Source: an uncultured Rhizobiaceae group bacterium
GTDB lineage: Bacteria > Pseudomonadota > Alphaproteobacteria > Rhizobiales > Rhizobiaceae
Assembly: GCA_937951455.1 (NCBI GenBank)
Contig: CALFBU010000188.1
Coordinates: 1 to 9,045 of the forward strand
Length of the DNA stretch: 9,045 bases
Direction: 5' to 3'
Of the stretch, positions 1 to 7,249 are shown one piece after another; position 1 is the stretch's first letter; every line of letters begins with the position of its first letter. The notes under the pieces were generated by a model. It saw only the letters and a list, made by a program, of their open reading frames with translations, searched no databases and was not told the origin of the DNA. The translations under genes and the position numbers were made by a program.

Positions 1-1184
1 CTTTTGATTTACAGCCTGTCGACTTGAATAAATTTCAAATTGATATGACAGGGTTCTCACCTGAGGTTGCGCAAGCTTTGGGGGATATGGATTATCTGGA
101 TCACAAGAAGGTCAATCGGCGTTTTGTCATTTTGTCACCCGAGCAAGTGACGCTTTCTGTGGTGCAGGAGTCCTTTTCCAACACCCGGGATTTGATGTTG
201 GAATTCTTTAAAAAAAACCGACGCGTACTTTACGCATTGACGATTAAAGATGTGGTATTCGGTGAAATTGAAGACAGTATTTATGAGGTTGATGATATCG
301 ACGATTTGCTTTCGATCGAACAGGTTGAATTTAAAATCGGCACGCATGAGAATCTGACCGAGAAAACCAATGATCTGAACATGATGATCGATCGCCTGAT
401 TAAAGAACCTGATGCTTGGCGTGATGATGATATGCTCCACGAGATGGTTGAAATCGTAAAGCAAACCGGTGACATTCGCGATAATGCGCTTGTGCCAGAG
501 GAAGTGCTTTTCAGGCATGAAGCATTTTGGGCCAATCACTTTGGTGGTATTTATGTGTTCAACGATGATGGTTTGATCACCGTAATTTGTGATCCTTCTG
601 CGCGTGGCTTTCGAAAGTCCAAACCCTGGCAGGTTGGCTATCTCGACATCAACGACAAGAAACAGGTTTATGAATTTCTCGAAAGTAGTGGTCGTTTACA
701 ACCGCCACTTGGCTCTTGGATTGAGCGTTCAAAATTACTCGATTATAGGAAGCATATGGCTGCTGTTTGGCTGGCTGAACAAGAAGGCGATGAGCTGCCA
801 CATTCGCTGATTAACCAGACATGGGTGCGTCGCTGGGCACGTGATAATTCAAGGCTTGTTAAAGAGAACAATATCATTCCTTTGATCGACTGGGCAACAG
901 ACGAAGCGGATGATTGGAAAAAAATCCAAATGTCAAATGTAGAAGATGATTTGAAATTTGTCCTGTGTCGCGCAGTGCCAGAGCATCCCGACATGGCGCT
1001 AACCAATCGTCTGATATCACATTATGTGCCGTTTGATTTTATCACACGATTTGAATTCAACAGGCCAGACTTTAATCGAGATCGTGAAAACTGGTCAAAA
1101 GGATATTCAGATTTTGTGGCAAAAGCGCTAGAGAATACCTATCTTAAGGACAAAGAACGCGTCTACGAAGAATTGTATTTCTAG
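1..1184 (+). CDS. DUF6638-like hypothetical protein, 5' end outside window
   Basis: The reading frame is open from the first complete codon at position 3 through the TAG at 1182-1184. A TTG at 24 could be read as a start, but it has no convincing ribosome site and the frame continues upstream, so the gene most likely begins before the window. About 394 codons are visible. The protein is soluble-looking and acidic, with no signal peptide or membrane segment. Segments such as SGYSPE/TGFSPE-like (TGFSPEVAQALGD), a LSPEQ motif, EPDAWRDD, KQTGDIRDN and FWANHFGGIYVF resemble, from memory, the alphaproteobacterial DUF6638 family, which usually carries some 40 more N-terminal residues. No catalytic motif is recognised and the function is unknown. 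The next gene follows after 28 bp, so the two are probably co-transcribed. The family assignment is recollection of conserved patches, not a search. Confidence 0.72.
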   Translation, partial: FDLQPVDLNKFQIDMTGFSPEVAQALGDMDYLDHKKVNRRFVILSPEQVTLSVVQESFSNTRDLMLEFFKKNRRVLYALTIKDVVFGEIEDSIYEVDDIDDLLSIEQVEFKIGTHENLTEKTNDLNMMIDRLIKEPDAWRDDDMLHEMVEIVKQTGDIRDNALVPEEVLFRHEAFWANHFGGIYVFNDDGLITVICDPSARGFRKSKPWQVGYLDINDKKQVYEFLESSGRLQPPLGSWIERSKLLDYRKHMAAVWLAEQEGDELPHSLINQTWVRRWARDNSRLVKENNIIPLIDWATDEADDWKKIQMSNVEDDLKFVLCRAVPEHPDMALTNRLISHYVPFDFITRFEFNRPDFNRDRENWSKGYSDFVAKALENTYLKDKERVYEELYF

Positions 1185-1212
1185 GCAAAAGAGAATTTTA
1201 TAAGGGAACATC

Positions 1213-2316
1213 ATGTTAGATCCGGTAATCAATCTATTTTCCAAAATGTTTGAACTGATTGGCAGAGGCATTGGTTATGTGATTGCCTGGATACTTTGGC
1301 CTTTTATTACCTTTCGCAATTGGCTCAGGGGCAAGGGATGGTTTGTTAAAATTCCGGTTTTCATTATCCTTGTTTTGATTTTCATCAGCTATGTTTATCT
1401 CGCTGCAATTACCCAGATCTGGTCTATTGGCGATGAGCGCTATGCCAAGACGTACAGTCTGGAAAATACGGCAGCGGGTGCGGGTGATGATCTTGGCAAT
1501 AACACGTGTCAACCTTCTGCGATGGTGCAGGTTGCATCTGATCTGATCGATAAGAATGTCAATCAAGGGACATGGTTGCCGTCCAATCCGGTTTATAAGG
1601 CTGGTCTTTTCTTTGCGATCGATTGGAAGGAGACACCGTTTTTTGACAACAGAGCTGCGTTCCAACTGGGTGTCAATCAGGCTGTGCGTCGTACCGCTAT
1701 TGAATTGGTTGATCGTCTGGGCCGGGTTCGCGGTACTTCTTCTATTAATGAGAATTTGCAGAAAGCGCGTGAAGCCGCTAACTACCGCGAAAATGCCTGG
1801 ATATTCACTTTTTCTCCGCCATTTTTACAGCCTTCAACCCAGTCAAAACTAAGAGAAGCGCAGAAGTTCTTTACTGCGTTTAATACAGAACTTGCCGCTT
1901 GTAATGCAGAGTTCGATGCCCGTGCTGATAATCTATTGCAGTTCCTGGATCGTGTGACAGCGGACATCGGTTCCACATCAGACATTCTGCAAAACCGTAT
2001 GGTTGATGCGAATTTCATCGGGTTTGATCGACGTGCAGATGACCGTTATTGGTTTACCTACGGCCAGCTCTATGCCTATCATGGCATTCTCACTGCCATG
2101 CGTAGCGACTTTCGCAATGTGTTTGAACAGAGAAATTTAAATGGGCTTTGGACGCGGATTGATTCACAATTAACCGATGTCATGAGCACTCAGCCTTTCA
2201 TCGTTGCCAATGGGAGCGCTTCAAGCATAATCAAATCGCACATGGAAGCGATTGGTTTTGATTTGCTTCGGGTGCGTGCGAATCTTGTAGAAATCAGAGA
2301 TGTATTGGATCGATAG
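1213..2316 (+). CDS. DUF2333 family membrane-anchored protein
   Basis: The 367-residue protein starts at an ATG preceded by a purine-rich AAGGGA about six bases upstream. A strongly hydrophobic stretch at roughly residues 45-66 (VFIILVLIFISYVYLAA) is a clear membrane segment. A second, weaker hydrophobic patch at about 19-34 could lie in the membrane interface. The remaining ~300 residues look extracytoplasmic and mostly helical. Features typical of DUF2333, as I recall the family, are W-x-P-S-N near residue 120, FFDNRAAFQLGVNQAVRR, a region rich in polar repeats around RGTSSINENL, and the signature RADNLLQFLDRVTADIGSTS from R237. DUF2333 proteins occur in many proteobacteria without a firm function. 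The gene lies 28 bp after the DUF6638-like gene, so the two may act together, but the sequence does not say how. An AT-rich non-coding stretch follows. Confidence 0.85.
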   Translation: MLDPVINLFSKMFELIGRGIGYVIAWILWPFITFRNWLRGKGWFVKIPVFIILVLIFISYVYLAAITQIWSIGDERYAKTYSLENTAAGAGDDLGNNTCQPSAMVQVASDLIDKNVNQGTWLPSNPVYKAGLFFAIDWKETPFFDNRAAFQLGVNQAVRRTAIELVDRLGRVRGTSSINENLQKAREAANYRENAWIFTFSPPFLQPSTQSKLREAQKFFTAFNTELAACNAEFDARADNLLQFLDRVTADIGSTSDILQNRMVDANFIGFDRRADDRYWFTYGQLYAYHGILTAMRSDFRNVFEQRNLNGLWTRIDSQLTDVMSTQPFIVANGSASSIIKSHMEAIGFDLLRVRANLVEIRDVLDR

Positions 2317-2413
2317 CCCATCAAAATGCTTCGGTTGCATTAGTACTTCTAATTAAACTTTATAAGTCATTGATTTTTATAAATAATATTATGCGATCCA
2401 TTAATTTTATTAA

Positions 2414-2434
2414 TGCAACCTTAGGTTGTTTTTG
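2414..2434 (+). terminator. Weak candidate terminator after the DUF2333 gene
   Basis: A short hairpin GCAACC-TTA-GGTTGT (2415-2429) runs straight into a T tract. Its left arm is also complementary to an upstream copy, GGTTGCATTA at 2333-2342 against TAATGCAACC at 2411-2420, so a longer alternative stem is possible. The stem is only five to six pairs with a three-base loop, so efficiency is doubtful. It is the only terminator-like structure between the DUF2333 gene and the next promoter. Confidence 0.35.
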
Positions 2435-2435
2435 G

Positions 2436-2465
2436 TTTACACATACACGCAAATATTGTTATAAG
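2436..2465 (+). promoter_or_regulatory. Candidate sigma70-type promoter for the sRNA candidate
   Basis: TTTACA (2436-2441) and TATAAG (2460-2465) are separated by 18 bp in an AT-rich context. Transcription would start near 2472, just ahead of three consecutive hairpins. No coding gene starts soon after it, which is why I link it to a non-coding transcript. It is a consensus-based reading only. Confidence 0.4.
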
Positions 2466-2471
2466 GTATGC

Positions 2472-2613
2472 AAGCCCCAAGACTACTGGCGGCGAAAAAA
2501 CATGTTTTACTGGTCCCCCTGCTATAGGCCAGTATTACATGTACCTGCCCAAGGGTAGGTTGTTAAACAGGGAGATCTGGACCAATCCGCCCGGTGTAGA
2601 TCTCCCGCCTTTT
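2472..2613 (+). ncRNA. Candidate structured small RNA upstream of trpL
   Basis: Three adjacent hairpins fill this interval. Hairpin 1 (2500-2542) pairs ACATG with CATGT and TACTGG with CCAGTA around a small internal loop, and exposes a C-rich apical loop (CCCCCTGCTATA region). Hairpin 2 (2543-2560) is ACCTGCC-CAAG-GGTAGGT, seven pairs with one G-U. Hairpin 3 (2570-2606) is a perfect nine-pair stem, GGGAGATCT with AGATCTCCC, with an extra ACC/GGT inner stem. It is followed by GCCTTTT and so resembles an intrinsic terminator with a modest T run. GGCGG at 2488-2492 could also close onto CCGCC at 2605-2609. A consensus-like promoter sits at the right distance upstream. The C-rich loop could pair with purine-rich ribosome sites, as in several rhizobial sRNAs, but I cannot match it to a named family. 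The alternative is a long 5' leader or an unexpressed palindromic relic. Confidence 0.45.
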
Positions 2614-2628
2614 CCAATCCAAAACTTC

Positions 2629-2657
2629 TTGCACGTTTTGCACTCTCCCGTTATGAA
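2629..2657 (+). promoter_or_regulatory. Promoter of the trpL-trpE(G) transcript
   Basis: TTGCAC (2629-2634) and TATGAA (2652-2657) are spaced by exactly 17 bp. The expected start point, six to seven bases after the -10 hexamer, falls on the A of the trpL ATG at 2664. This matches the arrangement I recall for Sinorhizobium meliloti, where the trp leader mRNA begins at the AUG of the leader peptide. No ribosome site precedes that ATG, which supports the leaderless reading. Confidence 0.65.
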
Positions 2658-2663
2658 TACAGC

Positions 2664-2711
2664 ATGAAACATTTATTAATTTCACAAGCATGGTGGTGGG
2701 GCAGCTTTTAG
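2664..2711 (+). CDS. trpL: trp operon leader peptide with three consecutive Trp
   Basis: The small frame encodes MKHLLISQAWWWGSF and ends with TAG at 2709-2711. Three tandem TGG codons (2691-2699) are the sensor. When charged Trp-tRNA is scarce the ribosome stalls there and the downstream RNA folds into the antiterminator; otherwise termination wins. The peptide is 15 residues, close to the 14-residue rhizobial leader (peTrpL), which also has a WWW block near its C-terminus. The remaining residues differ from the S. meliloti sequence I remember. The start is assigned from the promoter position and the Trp codons. No Shine-Dalgarno is present, consistent with a leaderless message. It ends 106 bp before trpE(G), and its stop codon lies inside the 5' arm of the antiterminator. 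Confidence 0.88.
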   Translation: MKHLLISQAWWWGSF

Positions 2712-2748
2712 CGGCCGCTGATTTGTATTGTGAAAAATCAAGCCGCTA
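2709..2748 (+). promoter_or_regulatory. trp attenuator antiterminator hairpin
   Basis: TAGCGGC (2709-2715) pairs with GCCGCTA (2742-2748), and an inner GATTT (2720-2724) pairs with AAATC (2735-2739). The 3' arm overlaps the 5' arm of the terminator stem, so the two folds exclude each other. The 5' arm begins with the trpL stop codon: a ribosome that finishes the leader would mask it, while one stalled at the Trp codons about ten bases upstream would leave it free. A small competing stem, CAGC (2702-2705) with GCTG (2717-2720), may act as the 1:2 structure. Confidence 0.8.
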
Positions 2749-2774
2749 GGTAAATCCTGAGCGGCTTTTGTTTT
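2740..2774 (+). terminator. trp attenuator (intrinsic terminator)
   Basis: AAGCCGCT (2740-2747) pairs with AGCGGCTT (2760-2767). The stem can be extended by AGG/CCT with one bulged G, leaving a TAAAT loop. TTGTTTT follows. Transcripts starting at 2664 and ending here would be about 110 nt, the size I recall for the S. meliloti attenuator sRNA rnTrpL, which acts in trans. Whether this copy acts in trans is inference. Confidence 0.85.
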
Positions 2775-2817
2775 GGTGTTCGGGTTCTACTGAGCTGCCG
2801 ATAGAGGGAATAAACGG

Positions 2818-4971
2818 ATGGTATCCGCGACAATAGAATTTGAAACCCAAGGTGGTGTTCGCGTTGAACGCGAGAGCTTTCCAAGCGATTATGCGACAGC
2901 CATCGATAACACGCTTGATAGAGTGAATTCTCAACGTGGTGCTGTTTTATCTTCCAATTACGAATATCCAGGACGCTACACGCGTTGGGATACGGCCATT
3001 GTCAATCCACCATTTGGCATTGAAGCCCAAGGGCGCGATGTAAGGCTCGTTGCTTATAACAAGCGTGGGCGTATATTTCTGGAACCTTTATTGAAGTTGA
3101 TGCAAGCGCATGAACATGTTGCCAGTGCCGTTCTTGAGGATGATACGGTTAGCCTGCGTGTGATTGAGCGCGGTGGTGTGGTCAGTGAAGAAGAGCGTTC
3201 TCGTGCACCGACGGTATTTTCTGTTGTGCGTGCTGTTGTCGATTTGTTCCGATCTGATGAAGACCCCAATCTGGGTTTGTTTGGTGCTTTTGGGTATGAC
3301 CTGGCGTTTCAGTTTGATGACCTTGAGTTCAAGATGGATCGTGGTGACAGCCAGCGCGATCTGGTTTTGTTTTTGCCGGATGAAATCTTGGTGGTTGATC
3401 ACCACCAGGCGATTGCATGGCACGATAAATATGAGTTCACCGTCGGTGATGTTTCAACGCGGAGCATTGAGCGCGAAGTCATAGAAGAACCATTTAAACC
3501 CTCTGATGTTGTGCCGCCAAAGGGCGATCATGTGCCTGGCGAATATGCTGCGATGGTTGAAAAAGCCAAGGAAAAGTTTATCCGCGGTGATTTGTTTGAA
3601 GTTGTCCCAGGGCAAATGTTTTATGAGCAGTGCAAAACGCAACCGGCAGAAATTTCGCGCAAGCTCAAATCGATTAATCCATCTCCTTATTCTTTCTTCA
3701 TCAATTTGGGAGATCAGGAATATCTGGTGGGTGCTTCGCCGGAGATGTTCGTTCGCGTATCAGGCCGCCGTATTGAAACCTGTCCGATCTCTGGCACCAT
3801 TAAGCGGGGCCGTGATGCGATTGAGGACAGCGAGCAAATTCTCAAACTGCTGAATTCAAAAAAGGACGAGTCCGAACTCACCATGTGTTCAGACGTTGAC
3901 CGCAATGATAAATCTCGCGTTTGTGAACCGGGCAGTGTGAAGGTGATTGGTCGTCGTCAAATCGAGATGTATTCCAAGCTCATTCATACAGTTGATCATA
4001 TAGAAGGTCGTTTGCGCGAAGGTATGGATGCATTTGATGGGTTTTTATCGCATGCATGGGCGGTGACTGTTACTGGCGCGCCAAAGCTTTGGGCGATGCG
4101 CCATATTGAAGAACACGAAAAGTCGCCACGCGCATGGTACGGCGGCGCGGTTGGTGTTGTGCATTTCAATGGTGATATGAACACAGGTCTTACATTGCGC
4201 ACCGTCCGCATCAAAGATGGTATCGCGGAAGTGCGGGCAGGGGCGACGCTTTTGTTTGATTCAGACCCGATGGAAGAAGAGCGCGAAACAGAGCTTAAGG
4301 CATCTGCCATGTTAACCGCTATTCGTGAGGCGGGTAAAACCAATGATGCGGATAATGCGCGCGGTACGGCTCAAGTGGGCAAGGGGCGCAAAATTCTCCT
4401 TGTTGATCATGAAGACAGCTTCGTTCACACGCTTGCCAATTATTTTCGTCAGACGGGCGCTGAGGTTGTAACGGTTCGCTCTCCGATTGCGGATGATACG
4501 CTTGAGACTCACAAGCCTGATTTGGTTGTGCTTTCTCCGGGTCCTGGTAGTCCAAAAGATTTTGATTGTGCTACGACCATAAAAAAGGTGCGAGCCCATG
4601 ATTTGCCGATTTTCGGAGTTTGTCTCGGACTTCAGGCTATCACTGAATCCTATGGTGGTGAATTGAAACAGCTGGATATCCCAATGCACGGCAAGCCATC
4701 GCGTATAACGGTGAGTGAACCAGGTATTGTATTTTCCGGACTGGATGATGAAATTACCATCGGACGCTATCACTCCATTCATGCTGATCCTCAAAAATTA
4801 CCCAATGAGTTTACCGTTACTGCGCTAACAGAAGACGGTGTTGTGATGGGTATTGAACATATTAATGAACCCGTTGCAGCGGTACAGTTTCACCCTGAGA
4901 GCATTATGTCACTTGGTGGTGAAGCGGGTATGAGAATGATTGAAAATGTGGTTGCGCATTTAGGACGGTAG
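2818..4971 (+). CDS. trpE(G): Anthranilate synthase, fused TrpE-TrpG
   Basis: The 717-residue enzyme converts chorismate and glutamine to anthranilate, glutamate and pyruvate, the first committed step of tryptophan synthesis in the cytoplasm. An N-terminal TrpE domain covers about residues 20-200 and the chorismate-binding domain about 230-505. The latter has [16 protein letters not shown] from C322, a DVDRND segment and the TVTGAPK motif ending at K423. After a short linker the TrpG glutamine amidotransferase domain runs from about 523 to the end. It has SPGPGSP, the catalytic Cys602 in GVCLGLQ, and His692 and Glu694 in FHPES. Both active sites look intact. The single-chain arrangement and length are typical of rhizobial TrpE(G). 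The ATG start has AGAGGGA (2803-2809) eight bases upstream. Expression is controlled by the trpL attenuator in front. No other trp gene lies nearby, so it appears to stand alone, as in S. meliloti. Confidence 0.97.
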   Translation: MVSATIEFETQGGVRVERESFPSDYATAIDNTLDRVNSQRGAVLSSNYEYPGRYTRWDTAIVNPPFGIEAQGRDVRLVAYNKRGRIFLEPLLKLMQAHEHVASAVLEDDTVSLRVIERGGVVSEEERSRAPTVFSVVRAVVDLFRSDEDPNLGLFGAFGYDLAFQFDDLEFKMDRGDSQRDLVLFLPDEILVVDHHQAIAWHDKYEFTVGDVSTRSIEREVIEEPFKPSDVVPPKGDHVPGEYAAMVEKAKEKFIRGDLFEVVPGQMFYEQCKTQPAEISRKLKSINPSPYSFFINLGDQEYLVGASPEMFVRVSGRRIETCPISGTIKRGRDAIEDSEQILKLLNSKKDESELTMCSDVDRNDKSRVCEPGSVKVIGRRQIEMYSKLIHTVDHIEGRLREGMDAFDGFLSHAWAVTVTGAPKLWAMRHIEEHEKSPRAWYGGAVGVVHFNGDMNTGLTLRTVRIKDGIAEVRAGATLLFDSDPMEEERETELKASAMLTAIREAGKTNDADNARGTAQVGKGRKILLVDHEDSFVHTLANYFRQTGAEVVTVRSPIADDTLETHKPDLVVLSPGPGSPKDFDCATTIKKVRAHDLPIFGVCLGLQAITESYGGELKQLDIPMHGKPSRITVSEPGIVFSGLDDEITIGRYHSIHADPQKLPNEFTVTALTEDGVVMGIEHINEPVAAVQFHPESIMSLGGEAGMRMIENVVAHLGR

Positions 4972-5110
4972 GAAATCTGCCAGTGCGATGTTTCGGTGTT
5001 TCAATTCTCAAATTTAATTACAGTGTAAAAATTAAGGCTTATGTCGCTTCTTTGCTATGGATTATGTCGTTTTTACTCGCAACTCACTTTATTTTGTGCT
5101 TTCTTTTTGA

Positions 5111-5139
5111 TTGTTGAATTCAGATGAACTGAATCACAA
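5111..5139 (+). promoter_or_regulatory. Stem-loop just upstream of the proX ribosome site
   Basis: ATTCAG (5118-5123) and CTGAAT (5129-5134) form a perfect six-pair stem with a five-base loop. It can be lengthened imperfectly by TTGT and ACAA on the flanks. It ends a few bases before GGGAGAAG (5141-5148), the ribosome site of the binding-protein gene. It could protect the 5' end, modulate translation or be an operator. The rest of the 180-bp gap from 4972 is AT-rich; I see no promoter there that I would commit to. Confidence 0.3.
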
Positions 5140-5151
5140 TGGGAGAAGAAA

Positions 5152-6144
5152 ATGAAAAAGTATTTATTGGGCGCAGCAGTGGCTGCAGCTTCAGTTCTTG
5201 GTGGCACTCCAGCGCATATCGGTACAACAGCAGCGCATGCAGCTGAGTGTGGTGAAGTATCCATCACCGAAATGGACTGGGCATCATCACAGGTTGTAAC
5301 GGCGGTTGCAGCGTTCCTCATGGAACAGGGTTACGGTTGCAAGGTTCAAAAAGTTCCTTCATCTACTGTACCTGCACTTACATCACTTGCTGAAACTGGT
5401 GAGCCAGACATTCTTACTGAAGTATGGGTTAACTCGACACCCGCTTACCAGGGTCTTGTTGACGAAGGTAAATTGGTTGAAGTTACGGACGTTCTTTCAG
5501 ACGGCGGTGTTGAAGCGTGGTGGATCCCTGCATATCTTGCAGAATCCAACCCAGAGCTTACAACCTGGGAAGGCATTATGAAGAACCCAGCTGCTGTTGG
5601 TGGCAAGTTCCATGACTGTCCGTCAGGTTGGGCTTGTGACATCATCAACAACAACAACCTGAAAGCTGCCAAAGCTGAAGCTGGTGGGTTAGAGCGTTTC
5701 CAGCACGGTTCTGGTGAAACTCTTCAAACATCGATTGCTGCTGCTTACGCTGACAAGGCGCCATGGTTTGGTTACTACTGGGCACCTACGGCTGTCTTGG
5801 GTAAATACCCAATGGTTCAAGTCAAGGTTCCTGCACATAATGCTGAAGGGCATACATGTAATGGTAAGGTTGATTGTGCCAATCCAGTATTTTCGGCATA
5901 TCCAGCTTCCAAAGTTGCAACAGCTGTTTCTGGCACCTTTGCAAAAGAAAAGCCTGAGATTGTTGCGCTACTAAAGAACGTATCGTTCACAAACGCTCAA
6001 ATGGGCGAAGTTCTGGCTTGGCGCCTGGACAATAATGCTTCCAATGAAGAGGCTGCCGTACACTTCCTTACAAGCTACAAGGATGTTTGGGCAGGTTGGT
6101 TAAGCGCAGACGCAAAAGCCAAACTTGCTGCAATTCTGAAGTAA
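5152..6144 (+). CDS. proX: Glycine betaine/proline ABC transporter periplasmic binding protein
   Basis: The 330-residue precursor starts at an ATG with GGGAGAAG upstream. A signal peptide of about 30 residues (MKKYLLGAAVAAASV core) ends at AHA, followed by AECGEV. The mature part fits the OpuAC/ProX binding-protein family. Comparing with the E. coli ProX sequence I know, the three Trp residues forming the betaine-binding prism appear preserved as W92 (TEVWVN), W160 (CPSGWAC) and W210 (YYWAP). The C-x5-C disulfide around the middle Trp is also kept (C156, C162). A further C-x5-C pair (C236, C242) plus C33 and C63 suggest more disulfides. It delivers a quaternary ammonium solute such as glycine betaine or proline betaine to the ProW/ProV pump encoded next. 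It is less like S. meliloti ChoX. The exact ligand is not decided by sequence. A strong hairpin follows the stop codon. Confidence 0.9.
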   Translation: MKKYLLGAAVAAASVLGGTPAHIGTTAAHAAECGEVSITEMDWASSQVVTAVAAFLMEQGYGCKVQKVPSSTVPALTSLAETGEPDILTEVWVNSTPAYQGLVDEGKLVEVTDVLSDGGVEAWWIPAYLAESNPELTTWEGIMKNPAAVGGKFHDCPSGWACDIINNNNLKAAKAEAGGLERFQHGSGETLQTSIAAAYADKAPWFGYYWAPTAVLGKYPMVQVKVPAHNAEGHTCNGKVDCANPVFSAYPASKVATAVSGTFAKEKPEIVALLKNVSFTNAQMGEVLAWRLDNNASNEEAAVHFLTSYKDVWAGWLSADAKAKLAAILK

Positions 6145-6155
6145 GTTTTTAGTTT

Positions 6156-6185
6156 AACCCTCCCGTCGATGACGGGAGGGTTTTT
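6156..6185 (+). terminator. Intrinsic terminator between proX and proW
   Basis: AACCCTCCCGTC (6156-6167) pairs perfectly with GACGGGAGGGTT (6171-6182) around a GAT loop, and a T run begins at 6181. This 12-pair GC-rich stem inside a same-strand transporter operon probably acts as a partial terminator or 3' stabiliser. It would leave more binding-protein mRNA than pump mRNA, a known way of setting stoichiometry in such operons. Confidence 0.9.
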
Positions 6186-6207
6186 AATTTCCAGACTGGG
6201 GGAAACC

Positions 6208-7236
6208 ATGGCGTTTTACGACGGATTATTTAGTACACTAGGATTAGAGGAATGGTGCGGTGGTAAGCCATCCAATGCGCCCTTGTCCATGTCAGATTTG
6301 CTTGCACAAGGAAAAGGCGAAGAGGCGACCGGCCCTTTCTTTCCATTTCCTTCTCTTGATAACCTCAATGAGAGCTGTAGCCACTTAAGCCAAACACGCG
6401 ATGTTACCAAAGGTATTGAAAACGCATTTCTTGCTGCAAAGCCTGCGCTTAAAACCGTGCTTGACCCTATTACCCAGCCTTTGAGCTGGATGTTGGATGG
6501 TGCGCTTTGGACATTCTCGGCTGTTCCGTGGTTCATTATGATCCCAATCCTTTTGGCAATTTCCTGGTTTGCTTCCAAATCAAAAGCAGTAACCGGCTTT
6601 GTTGCTTTTTCTATTCTGCTTCTAGCATTCGTTGATCACTACGATATCGCTATGCAGACGCTTTCAATTATTTTTGTCTGTACGGGCATATCTGTTTTAC
6701 TGGGGGTTCCGATTGGTATCGGCATGTCAAAATCTGACAAGGTTCAACGCGCAATCGTTCCTGTCCTTGACCTGCTACAAACACTACCAACGTTCGTATA
6801 TCTCATTCCATTGATTTTCCTTTTCTCGGTTACGGAGTCAAAGCTCTACGGTATCGCCATTATACTATATGCGATCGTACCGGTGATCCGCTTAACTGAC
6901 CTTGGTATTAGATTGGTTGATAAAGACGTGATTGAAGCTGCCAATGCCTTTGGTATGAACTCGAACCAACGTCTTGTTGGTGTGGAGCTCCCTCTGGCGC
7001 TTCCAAATATTATGGCAGGAGTGAACCAGACCATCATGATGTCACTTGCGATGGTGGTGATTGCCTCGCTCGTTTCTGCACCAGGTCTTGGTGTGAACGT
7101 TCTTCGCGGTATTCGTAACCTTGAATTAGGTGTGGGCATTGTTGCCGGTATTGGTATTGTGCTTCTGGCTGTAATTCTGGATCGCGTATCAAAGGCAGCA
7201 CTATCTCGGGTCGACATGACTCACAAGACACATTAG
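6208..7236 (+). CDS. proW: Glycine betaine/proline ABC transporter permease
   Basis: I place the start at the ATG at 6208, preceded by CTGGGGG. An in-frame ATG at 6169 lies in the loop of the terminator hairpin and is unlikely. This gives 342 residues. A hydrophilic N-terminal part of about 90-100 residues is followed by some seven hydrophobic segments: around WFIMIPILLAISWF, GFVAFSILLLAF, LSIIFVCTGISVLLGVPIG, VYLIPLIFLF, LYGIAIILYAIV, MSLAMVVIASLV and a last one near VAGIGIVLLAVIL. The EAA loop that docks on the ATPase is present as EAANAFG from E243, followed by LPLALP. The arrangement matches ProW/OpuAB permeases of the BPD_transp_1 family; the length is close to E. coli ProW. It forms the inner-membrane channel with ProV. 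The next gene begins 13 bp after the stop. Confidence 0.92.
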   Translation: MAFYDGLFSTLGLEEWCGGKPSNAPLSMSDLLAQGKGEEATGPFFPFPSLDNLNESCSHLSQTRDVTKGIENAFLAAKPALKTVLDPITQPLSWMLDGALWTFSAVPWFIMIPILLAISWFASKSKAVTGFVAFSILLLAFVDHYDIAMQTLSIIFVCTGISVLLGVPIGIGMSKSDKVQRAIVPVLDLLQTLPTFVYLIPLIFLFSVTESKLYGIAIILYAIVPVIRLTDLGIRLVDKDVIEAANAFGMNSNQRLVGVELPLALPNIMAGVNQTIMMSLAMVVIASLVSAPGLGVNVLRGIRNLELGVGIVAGIGIVLLAVILDRVSKAALSRVDMTHKTH

Positions 7237-7249
7237 GGGCTGATAGATC

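Noticed and set aside
2370..2558. 62-codon open frame on the + strand
   Set aside because: It has no ribosome site, an unlikely composition, and overlaps the hairpins of the sRNA candidate.
2472..2613. 6S, SRP or tmRNA identity for the structured RNA
   Set aside because: It has no single long rod with a central bubble, no GGAAGCAGCC-type SRP loop and no T-loop or tag sequence.
2653..2667. Four-codon frame overlapping the trpL start by ATGA
   Set aside because: It lies inside the -10 region and upstream of the predicted start point, so it would not be transcribed.
4312..4794. 160-codon open frame on the - strand
   Set aside because: It is antisense to the TrpG domain, which has its catalytic residues; no independent support.
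6169..6207. Earlier in-frame ATG for proW
   Set aside because: It sits in the loop of the terminator hairpin and lacks a ribosome site; the ATG at 6208 has CTGGGGG just upstream.
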